From positions 1 to 64,000 of the forward strand of contig WNNJ02002721.1 in the NCBI GenBank assembly GCA_012934845.2: a stretch of DNA of 64,000 bases. The letters run 5' to 3'. Each line of letters opens with the position of its first letter. Positions within the stretch are counted from its first letter, which is position 1. The DNA comes from Pomphorhynchus laevis (lineage: Eukaryota > Acanthocephala > Palaeacanthocephala > Echinorhynchida > Pomphorhynchidae). Shown here piece by piece: positions 23,300 through 36,084 of the stretch. The notes under the pieces were generated by a model, which was given only the letters and a program-made list of their open reading frames with translations, searched no databases and was not told where the DNA came from. The translations under genes and the position numbers were made by a program.

Positions 23300-26200
23300 T
23301 GGTCTGCTAGATGAACTAATCAACATTGCATGTTGCAATAACTTGATTTATAAAGTACTTGTATCTGAAGGCAAATGTTCGACAATGTCGGTCAATCTTA
23401 GTATCGGAGTAGTATAGATAAACCGAAAAAAATTCTTCCAATTTCTCTTAAAGACAATCTATAAGTTCTGCTAGATGAACTAACCAGCGTTGCATGTTGC
23501 GATAACTTGATACAAGACATACTTCTCTTCGTAAGCAAATCCTCGACCATATCAATTTATCTAGTCATCGTATTACCCTGGTTGAACGGTAACAAGATTT
23601 CTTTTTCCTGGCGCTTCCAAGGAGAATCCTTATGGTCTGCTAGATGAACTAATCAACATTGCATGTTGCAATAACTTGATTTATAAAGTACTTGTATCTG
23701 AAGGCAAATGTTCGACAATGTCGGTCAATCTTAGTATCGGAGTAGTATAGCTAAACCGAAAAAAAATCTTCCAATTTCTGTTAGAGACAATCTATCATTT
23801 CTGCTAGATGAACAACCCAGCGTTGAATGTTGCAATAAGTTGATATAAGAAATACATCTATTCGTAGGCAAATGATCGACCATATCGATTTATCTATGCA
23901 TCGTATTACCATTGTTGAACGGAACCAAGATTTCTTTTTCATTGCGCTTCCAAGGAGAATCCTTATGGTCTGCTAGATGAACTAATCAACATTGCATGTT
24001 GCACTAACTTGATTTAAAAAGTACTTGCATTCGAAGGCAAATGTTCGACAAGTCGGTCTATCAAAGTATCGGAGTAGTATAGATAAACCGAAAGAATTCT
24101 TCAACTTTCTGTCCAAGGCAATCTATAAGTTCTGCTAGATGAAATAATCAGCGTTGCATGTTGCGATAACTTGATATAAGAAATGCTTCTGTCTGTAGGC
24201 AAATGATCGACCATGACTATTTATCTAGGCATCGTAGTACTATGGTTGAAAGGAAACAAGATTTTTTTTCCGTGCGCTTCCAAGGATAATCCTTTTTGTC
24301 TTCTAGATGAACTAATCAACATTGCATAATGCAATAACTTGATTAAAAAGTATTTATATTAGAAGGTAAATGTTGGACAACATTGTGCTATCAAAGTATC
24401 GGAGTAGTATAGATAAACCGAAAAAATTCTTCCACTTTCTGTCTAAGGCAATCTATAAGTTCTGCTAGATGAAATAATCAGCGTTGCATGTTGCGATAAC
24501 TTGATATAAGAAATACTTCTGTCTGTAGGCAAATGATCGACCATGACGATTTATCTAGTCATCGTCTTACCCTGGTTGAATGGAAACAAGATTTCTTTTT
24601 CCTGGCGCTTCCAAGGAGAATCCTTATGGTCTGCTAGATGAACTAATCAGCATTGCGTGTTGCAATTACTTTTTTTAGAAAGTACGTGTATTATTACTTA
24701 AATGTTCGACAAGTCGATCTATCAAAGTATCGGAGTAGTATAGATAAACCGAAAAATTCTTCCAATTTCTCTTAAAGACAATCTATAAGTTCTGCTAGAT
24801 GAACTAACCAGCGTTGCATGTTGCGATAACTTGATATAAGACATACTTCTCTTCGTAAGCAAATCCTCGACCATATCGATTTATTTAGTCATCGTATTAC
24901 CCTGGTTGAACGGTAACAAGATTTCTTTTTTCTGGCGCTTCCAAGGAGAATCCTTATGGTCTGCTAGATGAACTAATCAACATTGCATGTTGCAATAACT
25001 TGATTTATAAAGTACTTGTATCTGAAGGCAAACGTTCGACAATGTCGGTCAATCTTAGTATCGGAGTAGTATAGATAAACCGAAAAAAATTCTTCCAATT
25101 TCTGTTAGAGACAATCTATCATTTCTGCTAGATGAACAACCCAGCGTTGAATGTTGCAATAACTTGATATAAGAAATACATCTATTCGTAGGCAAATGAT
25201 CGACCATATCGATTTATCTATGCATCGTATTACCATTGTTGAACGGAACCAAGATTTCTTTTTCATGGCGCTTCCAAGGAGAATCCTTATGGTCTGCTAG
25301 ATGAACTAATCAACATTGCATGTTGGACTAACTTGATTTAAAAAGTACTTGCATTCGAAGGCAAATGTTTGACAAGTCGGTCTATCAAAGTATCGGAGTA
25401 GTATAGATAAACCGAAAGAATTCTTCAACTTTCTGTCCAAGGCAATCTATAAGTTCTGCTAGATGAAATAATCAGCGTTGCATGTTGCGATAACTTGATA
25501 TAAGAACTACTTCTGTCTTTAGGCAAATGATCGACCATGACTATTTATCTAGGCATCGTAGTACCATGGTTGAAAGGAAACAAGATTTTTTTCCGTGCGC
25601 TTCTAAGGATAATCCTTTTTGTCTTCTAGATGAACTAATCAACATTGCATAATGCAATAACTTGATTAAAAAGTATTTATATTAGAAGGTAAATGTTGGA
25701 CAACATTGTGCTATCAAAGTATCGGAGTAGTATAGATAAACCGAAAAAATTCTTCCACTTTCTGTCTAAGGCAATCTATAAATTTTGCTAGATGAAATAA
25801 TCAGTATTGCATGAGGCTATAACTTGATATAAGAAATACTTCTATCCGTAGGCAAATGATCGACCATGACGATTTATCTAGGCATCGTAGCACCATTGTT
25901 GAAATGGAAACAAGATTTCTTTTTCCTGGCGCTTCCAAGGAGAATCCTTATGGTCTGCTAGATGAACTAATCAGCATTGCGTGTTGCAATTACTTTTTTT
26001 AGAAAGTACGTGTATTATTACGTAAATGTTCGACAAGTCGATCTATCAAAGTATCGGAGTAGTATAGATAAACCGAAAGAATTTTTCCACTTTCTGTTAA
26101 AGACAATCTATTAGTTCTGCTAGATGAACTAACCAGCGTTGCATGTTGCGATAACTTGATATAAGAAATACTTCTATTTGTAAGCAAATGCTCGACCATA

Positions 26201-27400
26201 TCGATTTATCTAGTCATCGTCTTACCCTGGTTGAACGGTAACAAGATTTCTTTTTCCTGGCGCTTCCAAGGAGAATCCTTATGGTCTGCTAGATGAACTA
26301 ATCAACATTGGATGTTGCAATAACTTGATTTATAAAGTACTTGTATCCGAAGGCAAATGTTCAACAATGTCGGTCAATTTTAGTATTGGAGTAGTATAGA
26401 TAAACCGAAAAAAATTCTTCCACTTTCTGTTAAAGACAATCTATAATTTCTGCTAGATGAACAACCCAGCGTTGCATGTTGCAATAACTTGATATAAGAA
26501 ATACATTTATTGGTAGGCAAATGATCGACTATATCGATTTATCTATGCATCGTATTAATATTGTTGAACGGAACCAAGATTTCTTTTTCATGGCGCTTCC
26601 AAGGAGAATCCTTATGGTCTGCTAGATGAACTGATCAACATTGCATGTTGCACTAACTTGATTTAAAAAGTACTTGCATTCGAAGGCAAATGTTCGACAA
26701 GTCGGTCTATCAAAGTATCGGAGTAGTATAGATAAACCGAAAGAATTCTTCAACTTTCTGTCTAAGGCAATCTATAAGTTCTGCTAGATGAAATAATCAG
26801 CGTTGCATGTTGCGATTACTTGATATAAGAACTACTTCTGTCTGTAGGCAAACGATCGACCATGACTATTTATCTAGGCATCGTAGTACCATGGTTGAAA
26901 GGAAACGAGATTTTTATTGCGTGCGCTTCCAAGGAGAATCCTTATTGTCTTCTAGATGAACTAATCAACATTGCATAATGCAATAACTTGATTAAAAAGT
27001 GCTAATATTAGAAGCTAAATGTTTGACAACATTGTGCTATCAAAGTATCGGAGTAGTATAGATAAACCGAAAAAATTCTTCCACTTTCTGTCTAAGCCAA
27101 TCTATAAGTTCTGTTAGATGAAATAATCAGCGTTGCATGTGGCGATAACTTAATATAAGAAATACTTCTATCTGTAGGCAAATGATCGACCATGACGATT
27201 TATCTAGGCATCGTAGCACCATGGTTGAAATGGAAACAAGATTTCTTTTTCCTGGCGCTTCCAAGGAGAATCCTTATGGTCTGCTAGATGAACTAATCAG
27301 CATTGCGTGTTGCAATTACTTCTTTTAGAAAGTACCTGTATTATTATGTAAATGTTCGACAAGTCGGTCTATCAAAGTATCGGAGTAGTATATATAAACC
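23300..27400. repeat. Higher-order repeat of ~1325 bp (four dimers), about three copies
   Basis: A rare variant ATTGCATAATGCAATAACTT occurs at 24321, 25644 and 26970, spaced 1323 and 1326 bp. A B-type variant (GAACAACCCAGCGTTG) recurs with the same spacing near 23812, 25135 and 26459. Eight-monomer blocks were therefore amplified as units. Confidence 0.78.
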
Positions 27401-28079
27401 GAAAGAAGTTTTCCACTTTCTGTTAAAGACAATCTATAAGTTCAGCTGGATGAACTAACCAGCGTTGCTTTGCGATAACTTGATATAAGAAATACTTCTA
27501 TTCGTAAGCAAATGCTCGACCATATCGATTTATCTAGTCATCGTATTACCCTGGTTGAACGGTAACAAGATTTCTTTTTCCTGGCGCTTCCAAGGAGAAT
27601 CCTTATGGTCTGCTAGATGAACTAATCAGCATTGCGTGTTGCAATTACTTTTTTTAGAAAGTACGTGTATTATTATGTAAATGTTTGACAAGTCGGTCTA
27701 TCAAAGTATCGGAGTAGTATAGATAAACCGAAAAAAAATCTTTTACTTTCTGTCTAAGGTAATATATAAGTTCTTCTAGATGAAAAAATTTGCGTTGCAT
27801 GTTGCGATAACTTGATATACGAAATACTTCTGTCTGGAGGCAAATGATAGACCATGACGATCTATCTAGGCATCGTAGTTTCATAGTTGAACGGAAACAA
27901 GATTTCTTTATCCTGGCGCTTCCAAGGAGAATCCTTATGGTCTGCTAGATGAACTAATCAGCATTGTATTTAGCAATAATTTTTTTAAAAAGTACTTGTT
28001 TTCGAAGGCAAATGTTCGACAAGTCGGTCTTTCTAAGTATCGGAGTAGTATAGATAAACCGAAAAAATTCTTCCATTTG

Positions 28080-29150
28080 CTGTCATTCATTAGTTATGTT
28101 AGATGAGTAAGTATCAGTTCATCCAGAAGTTTAGCTAAGTATCGTAGTCGTATAGTAAACGGAGAGAAGAGAATTCTTCCAGTTACCGCCAACGAAAATT
28201 CTGACGGTTTGACAGCATTACATGTTACAATAAATAAATTTAAAATATACATCTCTTCGAATGCAAAGGTTTGACAACTTTGGTCTTTATAAGTATCGCA
28301 GTATTACAGATAAACGGCAAACGTATATCTTCTACTTGCTGCCTAAGAAAATCCATAAGTTCTGCTAGATGAACTAATAGGTATTTAATGTTGCAATAAA
28401 TAAAATTAAAATGTATTTCTATTCGATCAGGTTCGACAATGTCGATCAATCCGAGTATCGTTGCAATGTTGATAAATCGAAAAAATGTCTTCGTCTACTC
28501 TCTGCGAACGGCAATACAAAAGTTCTGCCAGATGAACTAATCAGCATTGCATGTTTTAAATAGCGTGATTTATAAAGTACTTCAATTTCAAGGCAAACAT
28601 TCGATAACGTCGATCTATCTAAGTATAGTAGTATAGTCGAAAGGAAAAAGATTCCTGTCAGTTGCAGTATAAGCAAAGCATAGAGAATCCTAACGGTATG
28701 CTAGATAAACTAACCAGCATTGTATGATTCAAAAACTTCACTTATAAAGTACTTCTATTTAAAGGCAAACATACAACAAAGTCAATCGATCTAAGTGTCG
28801 TAGTAGTATAGATAAACAAAAAATGTCTCTAGTTGATGCACAGAGAATGGACGCGGTCTGCTGGATCAATAACTTGATTTAAAAAGTACTTATGTTCAAA
28901 AGTACATATTTGACAACTTTTATCAATCTAAATGTCGTAGTATAGTTGAAAGGAAAGAGATTTCAATAAGTTGCAAATATAGCAAACCAGGACGAATTCT
29001 TGAAGTCTGATAGATAAATAAATCAGCATTACCTGTTGCAATATATCGATTTAGGAAGTACATCTATACAAATGCAAAATTTCGAAACTTCGATATATCT
29101 AAGTATCTGAGTAATATTGATGAAAAGAAAAAATATATCTTCTTCCAGTT
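28080..29150. repeat. Block of diverged, non-alternating satellite monomers
   Basis: About six to seven monomers of ~165-175 bp that keep the shared blocks (CTGCTAGATGAACTAAT, AAGTACTT, AAGTATCGTAGTA, GATAAAC) but lack the A/B alternation and differ strongly from one another. They separate a left homogeneous array (to ~28070) from a right one (from ~29150). Confidence 0.75.
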
Positions 29151-32100
29151 GCTTCCAAGGAAAATCCTTACGGTCTGCTAGATGAACTAATCAGCAATGG
29201 ATGTTGCAATAACTTGATTTAAAAAGTACTCGTATTAGAAAGTAAATGTTCGAAAACGTCGGTTTACCAAAGTAAAGGGGTAGTATAGATAAACCGAACG
29301 AAAATTATTTCACTTGCTGTCTAAAGCAATTCATAAGTTCTGCTAGATGAACTAACCAGCGTTGCATGTTGCGATAACTTGATATAAGAAATATTTCTAT
29401 TCGTAGGCAAATGTTAGAACATGACTATTTATCTAGGCATCGTAGTATCATAGTTGAACGGAAAAAAGATTACTATTTCTAGGCGCTTCCAAGGAGAATC
29501 TTTATAGTCTGCTAGATGAACTAATCGACATTGCATGTAGCAATAACTTGATTTAAAAAGTACTTGCAATTGAAGGCAAATGTTCGACAAGTCGTCTATC
29601 AAAGTATCGGAGTAGCATAGATAAACCAAAAAAATTCTATCACTTTCTCTCTAAGGCAACCTATAAGTTCTGCAAGATGAAATAATCAGCGTTGCATGTT
29701 GCGATAATTGATATAAGAAATACTTCTGTCTGTAGGCAAATGATCGACCATATCGATTTATCTAGGCATCCGTATTACCATAATTGAACGGAAACAAGAT
29801 TTCTTTTTCCTGGCGCTCCCAAGGAAAATCTTTATGGTCTGCTAGATGAACAGATCAACACTGCATGTTGCAATAACTTGATTTATAAAGTACTTGTATT
29901 CGAAGGCAAATGTCTGACAACGTCGGTCTATCAAAGTATCGGAGAAGTATAGATTAACCGAAAAAATTCTTCCAATTTCTGTTAAAGACAATCTATAACT
30001 TCTGCTAGATGAACTAACCAGCGTTGAATGTTGCGATTACTTGATATAAGAAATACTTCTATTCGTAGGCAAATGCTCGTTCATGACGATTATTCTAGAC
30101 ATAGTATTACCATGGTTGAATAGAAAAAAGATTTGTTTTACCAGGCGCTTCCAAGGAGAATCCTCATGGTCTGCTAGATAAACTAATCAACATTGCATGT
30201 TGCAAAAACTTGATTTATAAAGTACTTGTATTAGATGGTAAATGTTCGACAACGCCGATCTATCTAAGTATCGGAGTAGTTCAGATTAACCGAGAAAATT
30301 CTTCTACTTTATGCCTAAGACAATCTATAAGTTCTGATAGATGAACTAACAAGCGTTGCATGTTACAATAACTTGATATAAGAAATACTTCTATTCGTAA
30401 TAAATGCTCGATCATATCGATTTATCTAGGCTTCGAATTACCATGGTTGAACAGAAACAAATTTCTTTTCCCAGGCACTTCCAAGGAGAATCCTTATGGT
30501 CTGCTAGATTAACTAATCAGCATTGCATGTTGCAATTGCTTGATTTAGAAAGTACTTGTATTAGAATGCAAATGTTCGACAAGTCGGTCTATCAAATTAT
30601 CGGAGTAGTATAGATAAATCGAAAGAATTTTTCCACTTTCTGTCTAAGGCAATCTATAAGTTCTGCTAGATGAAATAATCAGCGTTCCATGTTGTTATAA
30701 ATTGATATAAGAAATACTTCTGTCTGTAGACAAATGATCGACCATATCGATTTATCTAGGCATCGTAGTACCATGGTTGAACGAAAACAAGATTTCTGTT
30801 TCCTTGCGTTTCCAAGGAGAATCCTTATGGTCTGCTAGAGGAACTAATCAACATTGCGTGTTGTAATAACTTGATTTATAAAGTACTTGTATTAGATGGT
30901 AAATGTTCAACTACGTCTGTCTACCAAAGTATCGGGGTTGTATAGATTAACCGATAAAATTCTTTCACTTTCTGTCTAAGGCAATCTCTAAGTTTTACTA
31001 GATGAAATAATCAGCGTTGCATGTTGCAATAACTTGATATAAGAAATACTTCTATTTCTAGGCAAATGGTCGAGCAGTTCGATTTATCTAGGCATCGTAT
31101 TACCATGGTTGATTTAAAAAAAAATCTTTTACCAGGCGCTTCCAAGGAGAATCCTTATGATCTGCTAGATGAACTAATCAGCATTGCATTTAGCAATAAC
31201 GTTTTTTAAAAAGTACTTGTATTCGAAGGCAAATCTTCTACTACGACGTTCTACCAAAGTATCGCGGTAGTATAGATTAACCGAAAAAATTCTTCAACTT
31301 TCTGTCTAAGGTAATCTCTAAGTTTTACTAGATGAAATAATCAGCGTTGCATGTTTCGTTAACTTGATATAAGAAATACTTCTATCTGTTTGAAAATGCT
31401 CGACCATATCGATTTATCTAGGCATCGTAGTACCATGGTTGAACGAAAACAAGATTTCTGTTTCTTGGCGCTTCCAAGGATAATCCTTTTTGTCTTCTAG
31501 ATGAACTAATCAACATTGCATAATGCAATAACTTGATTAAAAAGTATTTATATTAGAAGGCAAATGTTCGACTACGTCGGTCTATATAAGTATCGGAGTA
31601 TTATTGATAAACCGAAAAAATTCTACCACTTTCTGTCTAAGGCAATCTCTAAGTTTTACTAGATGAAATAGTCAGCGTTGCATGTTGCGATAACTTGATA
31701 TAAGAAATACTTCTATTTGTGGGCAAATTTTCGACCAGTTCGATTTATCTAGGCATCGTATTACCATGGTTGATTTGAAAGAAAAATTCTTTTACCAGGC
31801 GCTTCCAAGGAGAATCCTTATGGTCTGCTAGATGAACTAATCAGCGTTGCATTTAGCAATAACTTTTTTAAAAAGTACTTGTTTTCGAAGGCAAATGTTC
31901 CACTACGACGGTCTATCAAAGTATCGGAGTAGTATAGATAAAATGAAAAAATTCTTCCAATTTCTGTTAAAGACAATCTATAAGTTTTACTAGATGAAAT
32001 AATAAGCGTTGCATGATGCTATAACTTGATATAAGAAATACTTCTATTTGTAGACAAATGGTCGACCAGTTCGATTTATCTAGGCATCGTATTACCATGG

Positions 32101-34510
32101 TTGATTTGAAAAAAATTCTTTTACCAGGCGCTTCCAAAGAGAATCCTTATGGTCTGCTAGATGAACTAATCAGCAATGCATTTAGCAATAACTTTTTTTT
32201 AAAAAGTACTTGTATTCGAAGGCAAATGTTCGACTACGACGGTCTATCTAAGAATCGGAGTAGTATAGATAAACCGAAAAAATTCTTCCACTGTCTGTCT
32301 AAGGCAATTTCTATGTTTTACTGGATGAAATAATCAGCGTTGCATTTTGCGATAACTTGATATAAGAAATACTTCTATCTGTTTGCAAATGCTCGACCAT
32401 ATCTATTTATCTAGGCATCGTAGTACCATGGTAGAAATGGAAACAAGATTTCTTTTTCCTGGCGCATCCAAGGAGAATCCTTATGGTCTGCTCGATGAAC
32501 TAATTAGCATTGCATGTTGTAATTACTTGATTTATAAAGGACTTGTATTAGATGTTAAATGTTCGACTACGTCGGTTTACCAAAGTATCGGGGTAGTATA
32601 GATTAACCGAAAAAATTCTTCCACTTTTTGTCTAAGGCAATCTCTTAGTTCTACTTGATGAAATAATCAACGTTGCATGTTGCAGTTACTTGATATAAGA
32701 AATACTTCTATTTGTACGCAAATGGTCGATTATATCGATTTATCTAGGCATCGTATTACCATGGTCGAACGGAAACAAGATTTCTTTTTCCCTGCACTTC
32801 AAAGGAGAATCCTTATTGTCTGCTAGATGAACTAATCAGCATTGCATTTAGCAATAACTTGATTAAAGAGTACTTATATTAGAAGGTAAATGTTGGACAA
32901 CTTTGATCTATCTAAGTATCGGAGTACTGTAGATATACCGAAAAAATTCTTCCACTTTCTGTCTTGACTTAAAAAGTACTTGTATTCGAAGGCAAATGTT
33001 CAACAACGCCGATCTATCTAACTATCGGAGTAGTTTAGATAAACCGAAAAAATTCTTCTAATTTATGTCTAAGGCAATCTATCAGTTCTGCTAGATAAAC
33101 TAACCAGCGTCGCATGTTGCAATAACTTGATATAAGAAATACTTCTATTCGTAGGCAAATGCTCGACCATATCGATTTATCTATTCAGCGTATTACCGTG
33201 GTTGAACAAAAAAAAGATTTCTTTTATTAGACGCTTCCAAGGAGAATCTTTATGGTCTGCTAGATGAACTGATCAACATTGCATGTTGCAAAATCTTGAT
33301 TTATAAAGTACTTGTATTAGATGGTAAATGCTCGACTACGTCGTCTACCAAAGTATCGGGGTAGTTTAGATAAACTGAAAAAACTCTTTCACTTTCTGTC
33401 TAAGGCAATCTCTAAGTTTTACTAGATGAAATAACCAGCGATGTATGTTGCGATAACTTGATAAAAGAAATACTTCTATTCGTATGCAAATGATCGACCA
33501 TGACGATTTATCTAGGCATCTTAGCACCATGGTTGAAATGGAAACTAGATTTCTTTTACCAGGCGCTTCCAAAGAGAATCCTTATAGTCTGTTAGATGAA
33601 CTAATCAACATTGCATGTTGTAAAAACTTGATTTATAAAGTACTTGTATTAGATGGTAAATGTTCGACTACGTCTGTCTACCAAAGTGTCGGGTTAGTAT
33701 AGATTAACCGAAAAAATTCTCGCACTTTCTGTCTAAGGCAATCTCTAAGTTTTACTGGATGAAATAATCAGCGTTGCATGTTGCGATAACTTGATATAAG
33801 AAATACTTCTATTCGTAGGCAAATGCTTGACCATATCGATTCATCTAGGCATAGTATTATCATGGTTGAACGGGAAAAGGATTTATATTCCCATCCGCTT
33901 CCAAGGAGAATCATTTTGGTCTGCTAGATGAACTAATAAGCATTGCGTGTTGCTTTAACTTGATAAAGAAGGTACTCATATTCAAAGGAAAAAATTTTCA
34001 ACGTCGATCGATCTAAGTATTATAGCATTGTTAAAAGGAAAAATATTTCTCGTTACTTTTGTTTTTTAGGAGAATATTTACGTTCTCCTAGATGAACTAA
34101 TCAGCATTGCTTGTTACGGTAACTTGATTAAAAAGTACTTATTTTCGAAAACAAATGTTCAATAACGTCAATCGATGTAAGTATCGTAGTTGTGTTGATA
34201 TACGAAAAAAGTTTTTTCTAGTTGCTTCCATATTCAATCTTTAATTTCTGCTAGATGAACTAACCAGCGTTGAATGTTGCTAATAACTTGATTTAAAAAG
34301 TACTCCTATTCGAAGTCAAAGGTCCAACAACGTCGATCTGTATAAATCTTATTGTAGTATAGTTAAACGGAAAAAGATAATTTCTTTCATTTACTGCGAA
34401 ATGCAGTTCTCATAAGTTCTACCAGATAAACGTACTTACTAGCATTTCAAATACTTCATTGACGTGTTGAATAAATTCGAACGGAAATAGACACATTCAA
34501 ATTGCTCTAC

Positions 34511-35210
34511 ACATAAGACATCTAAAACATTAAAAGTTTTTATAAATGTTAAAATAAAACAAAAACAAAATCTGTTTTTTAGCACTCAACGACTCATCGT
34601 AAAAATTTCTAATTTTTTAAAATCAATTGTCGAACCACACTTTTTTATTGAGGCTAATGTAACCTATTAAGTAACAAAATAATTTGTCAGTACATACAAC
34701 TTTTTTATATTATTAAGATGTAAATTAATCATCATACCCATCATTTACAACACACGATTGCTACGATAGGAACAATTCGAAAAATTTAAAGACTAATTTT
34801 AATATATTATAAAATCAGAAATTTTCGCCTAGCAGAAAATTTACCGTAATTACTAATCAATAAGATAGTTTAGTGATACTTAAAATTTAACATTATAACT
34901 TTAAGATAATGAATAGATAAACTATATATATAGTTTATCTATACTAAACTATATATATATAGTCAAGCATCCGAAAGTTTGATCCTCTGGTTGTTTATGA
35001 TGGTCTGCATTGCAAATTGTTGGATTTAAGAGCTAACGCCACCAACAATTTAAGCTAGATGTCGGAAATGCATTTTTACAATGTCACAGAGGCAGCCGAA
35101 ACGGCGTGTGATAGTTCATCTTAATGACGATGGCTGCCGGCTATCACATGACCGTCTAGGAGTGACGAGAGTTTGCAGACTGAAGAATATGCTCGATTCG
35201 AACACTTACT

Positions 35211-35304
<94 letters not shown>

Positions 35305-36080
35305 TTATAATATACTTTCAATAGAAACGGCTGTGCATTTTGAAGCTGAACTTGACTTTCTATGTACAAGACCGGACATGATATGCTTACGCCAAATACA
35401 CACTAAAATTAATCAAAGTAAATAACTAAAATCAATTTATATTAGTCAAAAATTAAATTCAATAAGTAAATTCTTATTATTCTTCAGGCTTTGTCCCGCT
35501 TTGAGGCAAGGTCGGCTAATAAGTAAATTGAATTCTATTATTTAATTTCATTAGTAATCATGAATTCTATTAGCACAGTTTACGAATACACATACAAGAA
35601 CTCAATTTAACTAAATGATGTTAAACTAGGTTATTATAAAAGGTACCTGGGCGGTAAGAATCTGTACACGTAAACGTACGTTTTGAAGGCTGGTAATTCC
35701 CACATTGTATGTGTAAAAGATGAAATTGTAGATAGGTATGTATATATTTAATGATTTAGGTGAGAAGGTTTATATTTATATTATTTATTAACCTTTACCG
35801 ATTCATTTTAAATTAAAAGTAAAAAGGTAGCACCAAAACTTATCTTCTACTTCGTATTGTCATATAGAGTACGCTAAAACAAATAAAAATTAAACATATC
35901 AAAATTTTCCTAAATCTCATAATAAAATTGCTAGATTTACCAGTACAATTTACTCGAGTTAAATTTTTTTATTTCATCGATTCAAAAATATAATACGATA
36001 AAAATATAATCGATATGTTTGTTTTGATGATTTTCTTAAAAATATAATCGATGATCTTCGTTTAAGCTGTTATGATTGTA
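34511..36080. other. AT-rich spacer between satellite and zinc-finger gene
   Basis: Low-copy sequence. It contains an imperfect inverted repeat at 35103-35158 (ACGG..TGTGATAG / CTATCACA..ACCGT), an (AT)n run, and a 45-bp GC-richer insert between 12-bp direct repeats at 35461-35472 and 35518-35529. No gene is recognised. Confidence 0.5.
35214..35299. repeat. (AT)n microsatellite, about 86 bp
   Basis: Uninterrupted AT dinucleotides. The apparent Ile-Tyr-rich open frames across it on both strands are artefacts. Confidence 0.97.
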
Positions 36081-36084
36081 TGAT

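Larger units (their letters stand above)
18815..34510. repeat. Satellite array: ~165 bp monomers organised as ~331 bp dimers
   Basis: About 95 monomers. The block GGCGCTTCCAAGGAGAATCC recurs at 22283, 22614, 22946, 23277 and 23610, a spacing of 331-333 bp. Between these lies a second, diverged monomer that begins CACTTTCTGTCTAAGGCAAT. The two types (A and B) share CTGCTAGATGAA, ATCAGC-TTGCATGTTGC, TAACTTGAT, GGCAAATG-TCGAC and TATCTA--CATCG or TATC-AAGTATCG blocks, so the dimer arose from one ~165 bp ancestor. Monomers at both edges and at 28080-29150 are more diverged and do not alternate cleanly. The array has no reliable coding frame. Its size resembles nucleosome-length centromeric satellites; that role is inference. 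Confidence 0.93.

Noticed and set aside
30404-33702. Several 66-91 codon frames inside the satellite (for example 32058-32333, 33484-33702)
   Set aside because: They recur with the satellite period, differ between copies and lack protein-like conservation; by-products of the repeat.
18815-34510. Possible CRISPR-like or CENP-B-box array
   Set aside because: No short repeat with unique spacers. By eye no monomer matches the CENP-B box pattern (TTCG-N4-A-N2-CGGG).
35081-35369. Ile-Tyr-rich open frames on both strands
   Set aside because: They consist mainly of translated (AT)n microsatellite.
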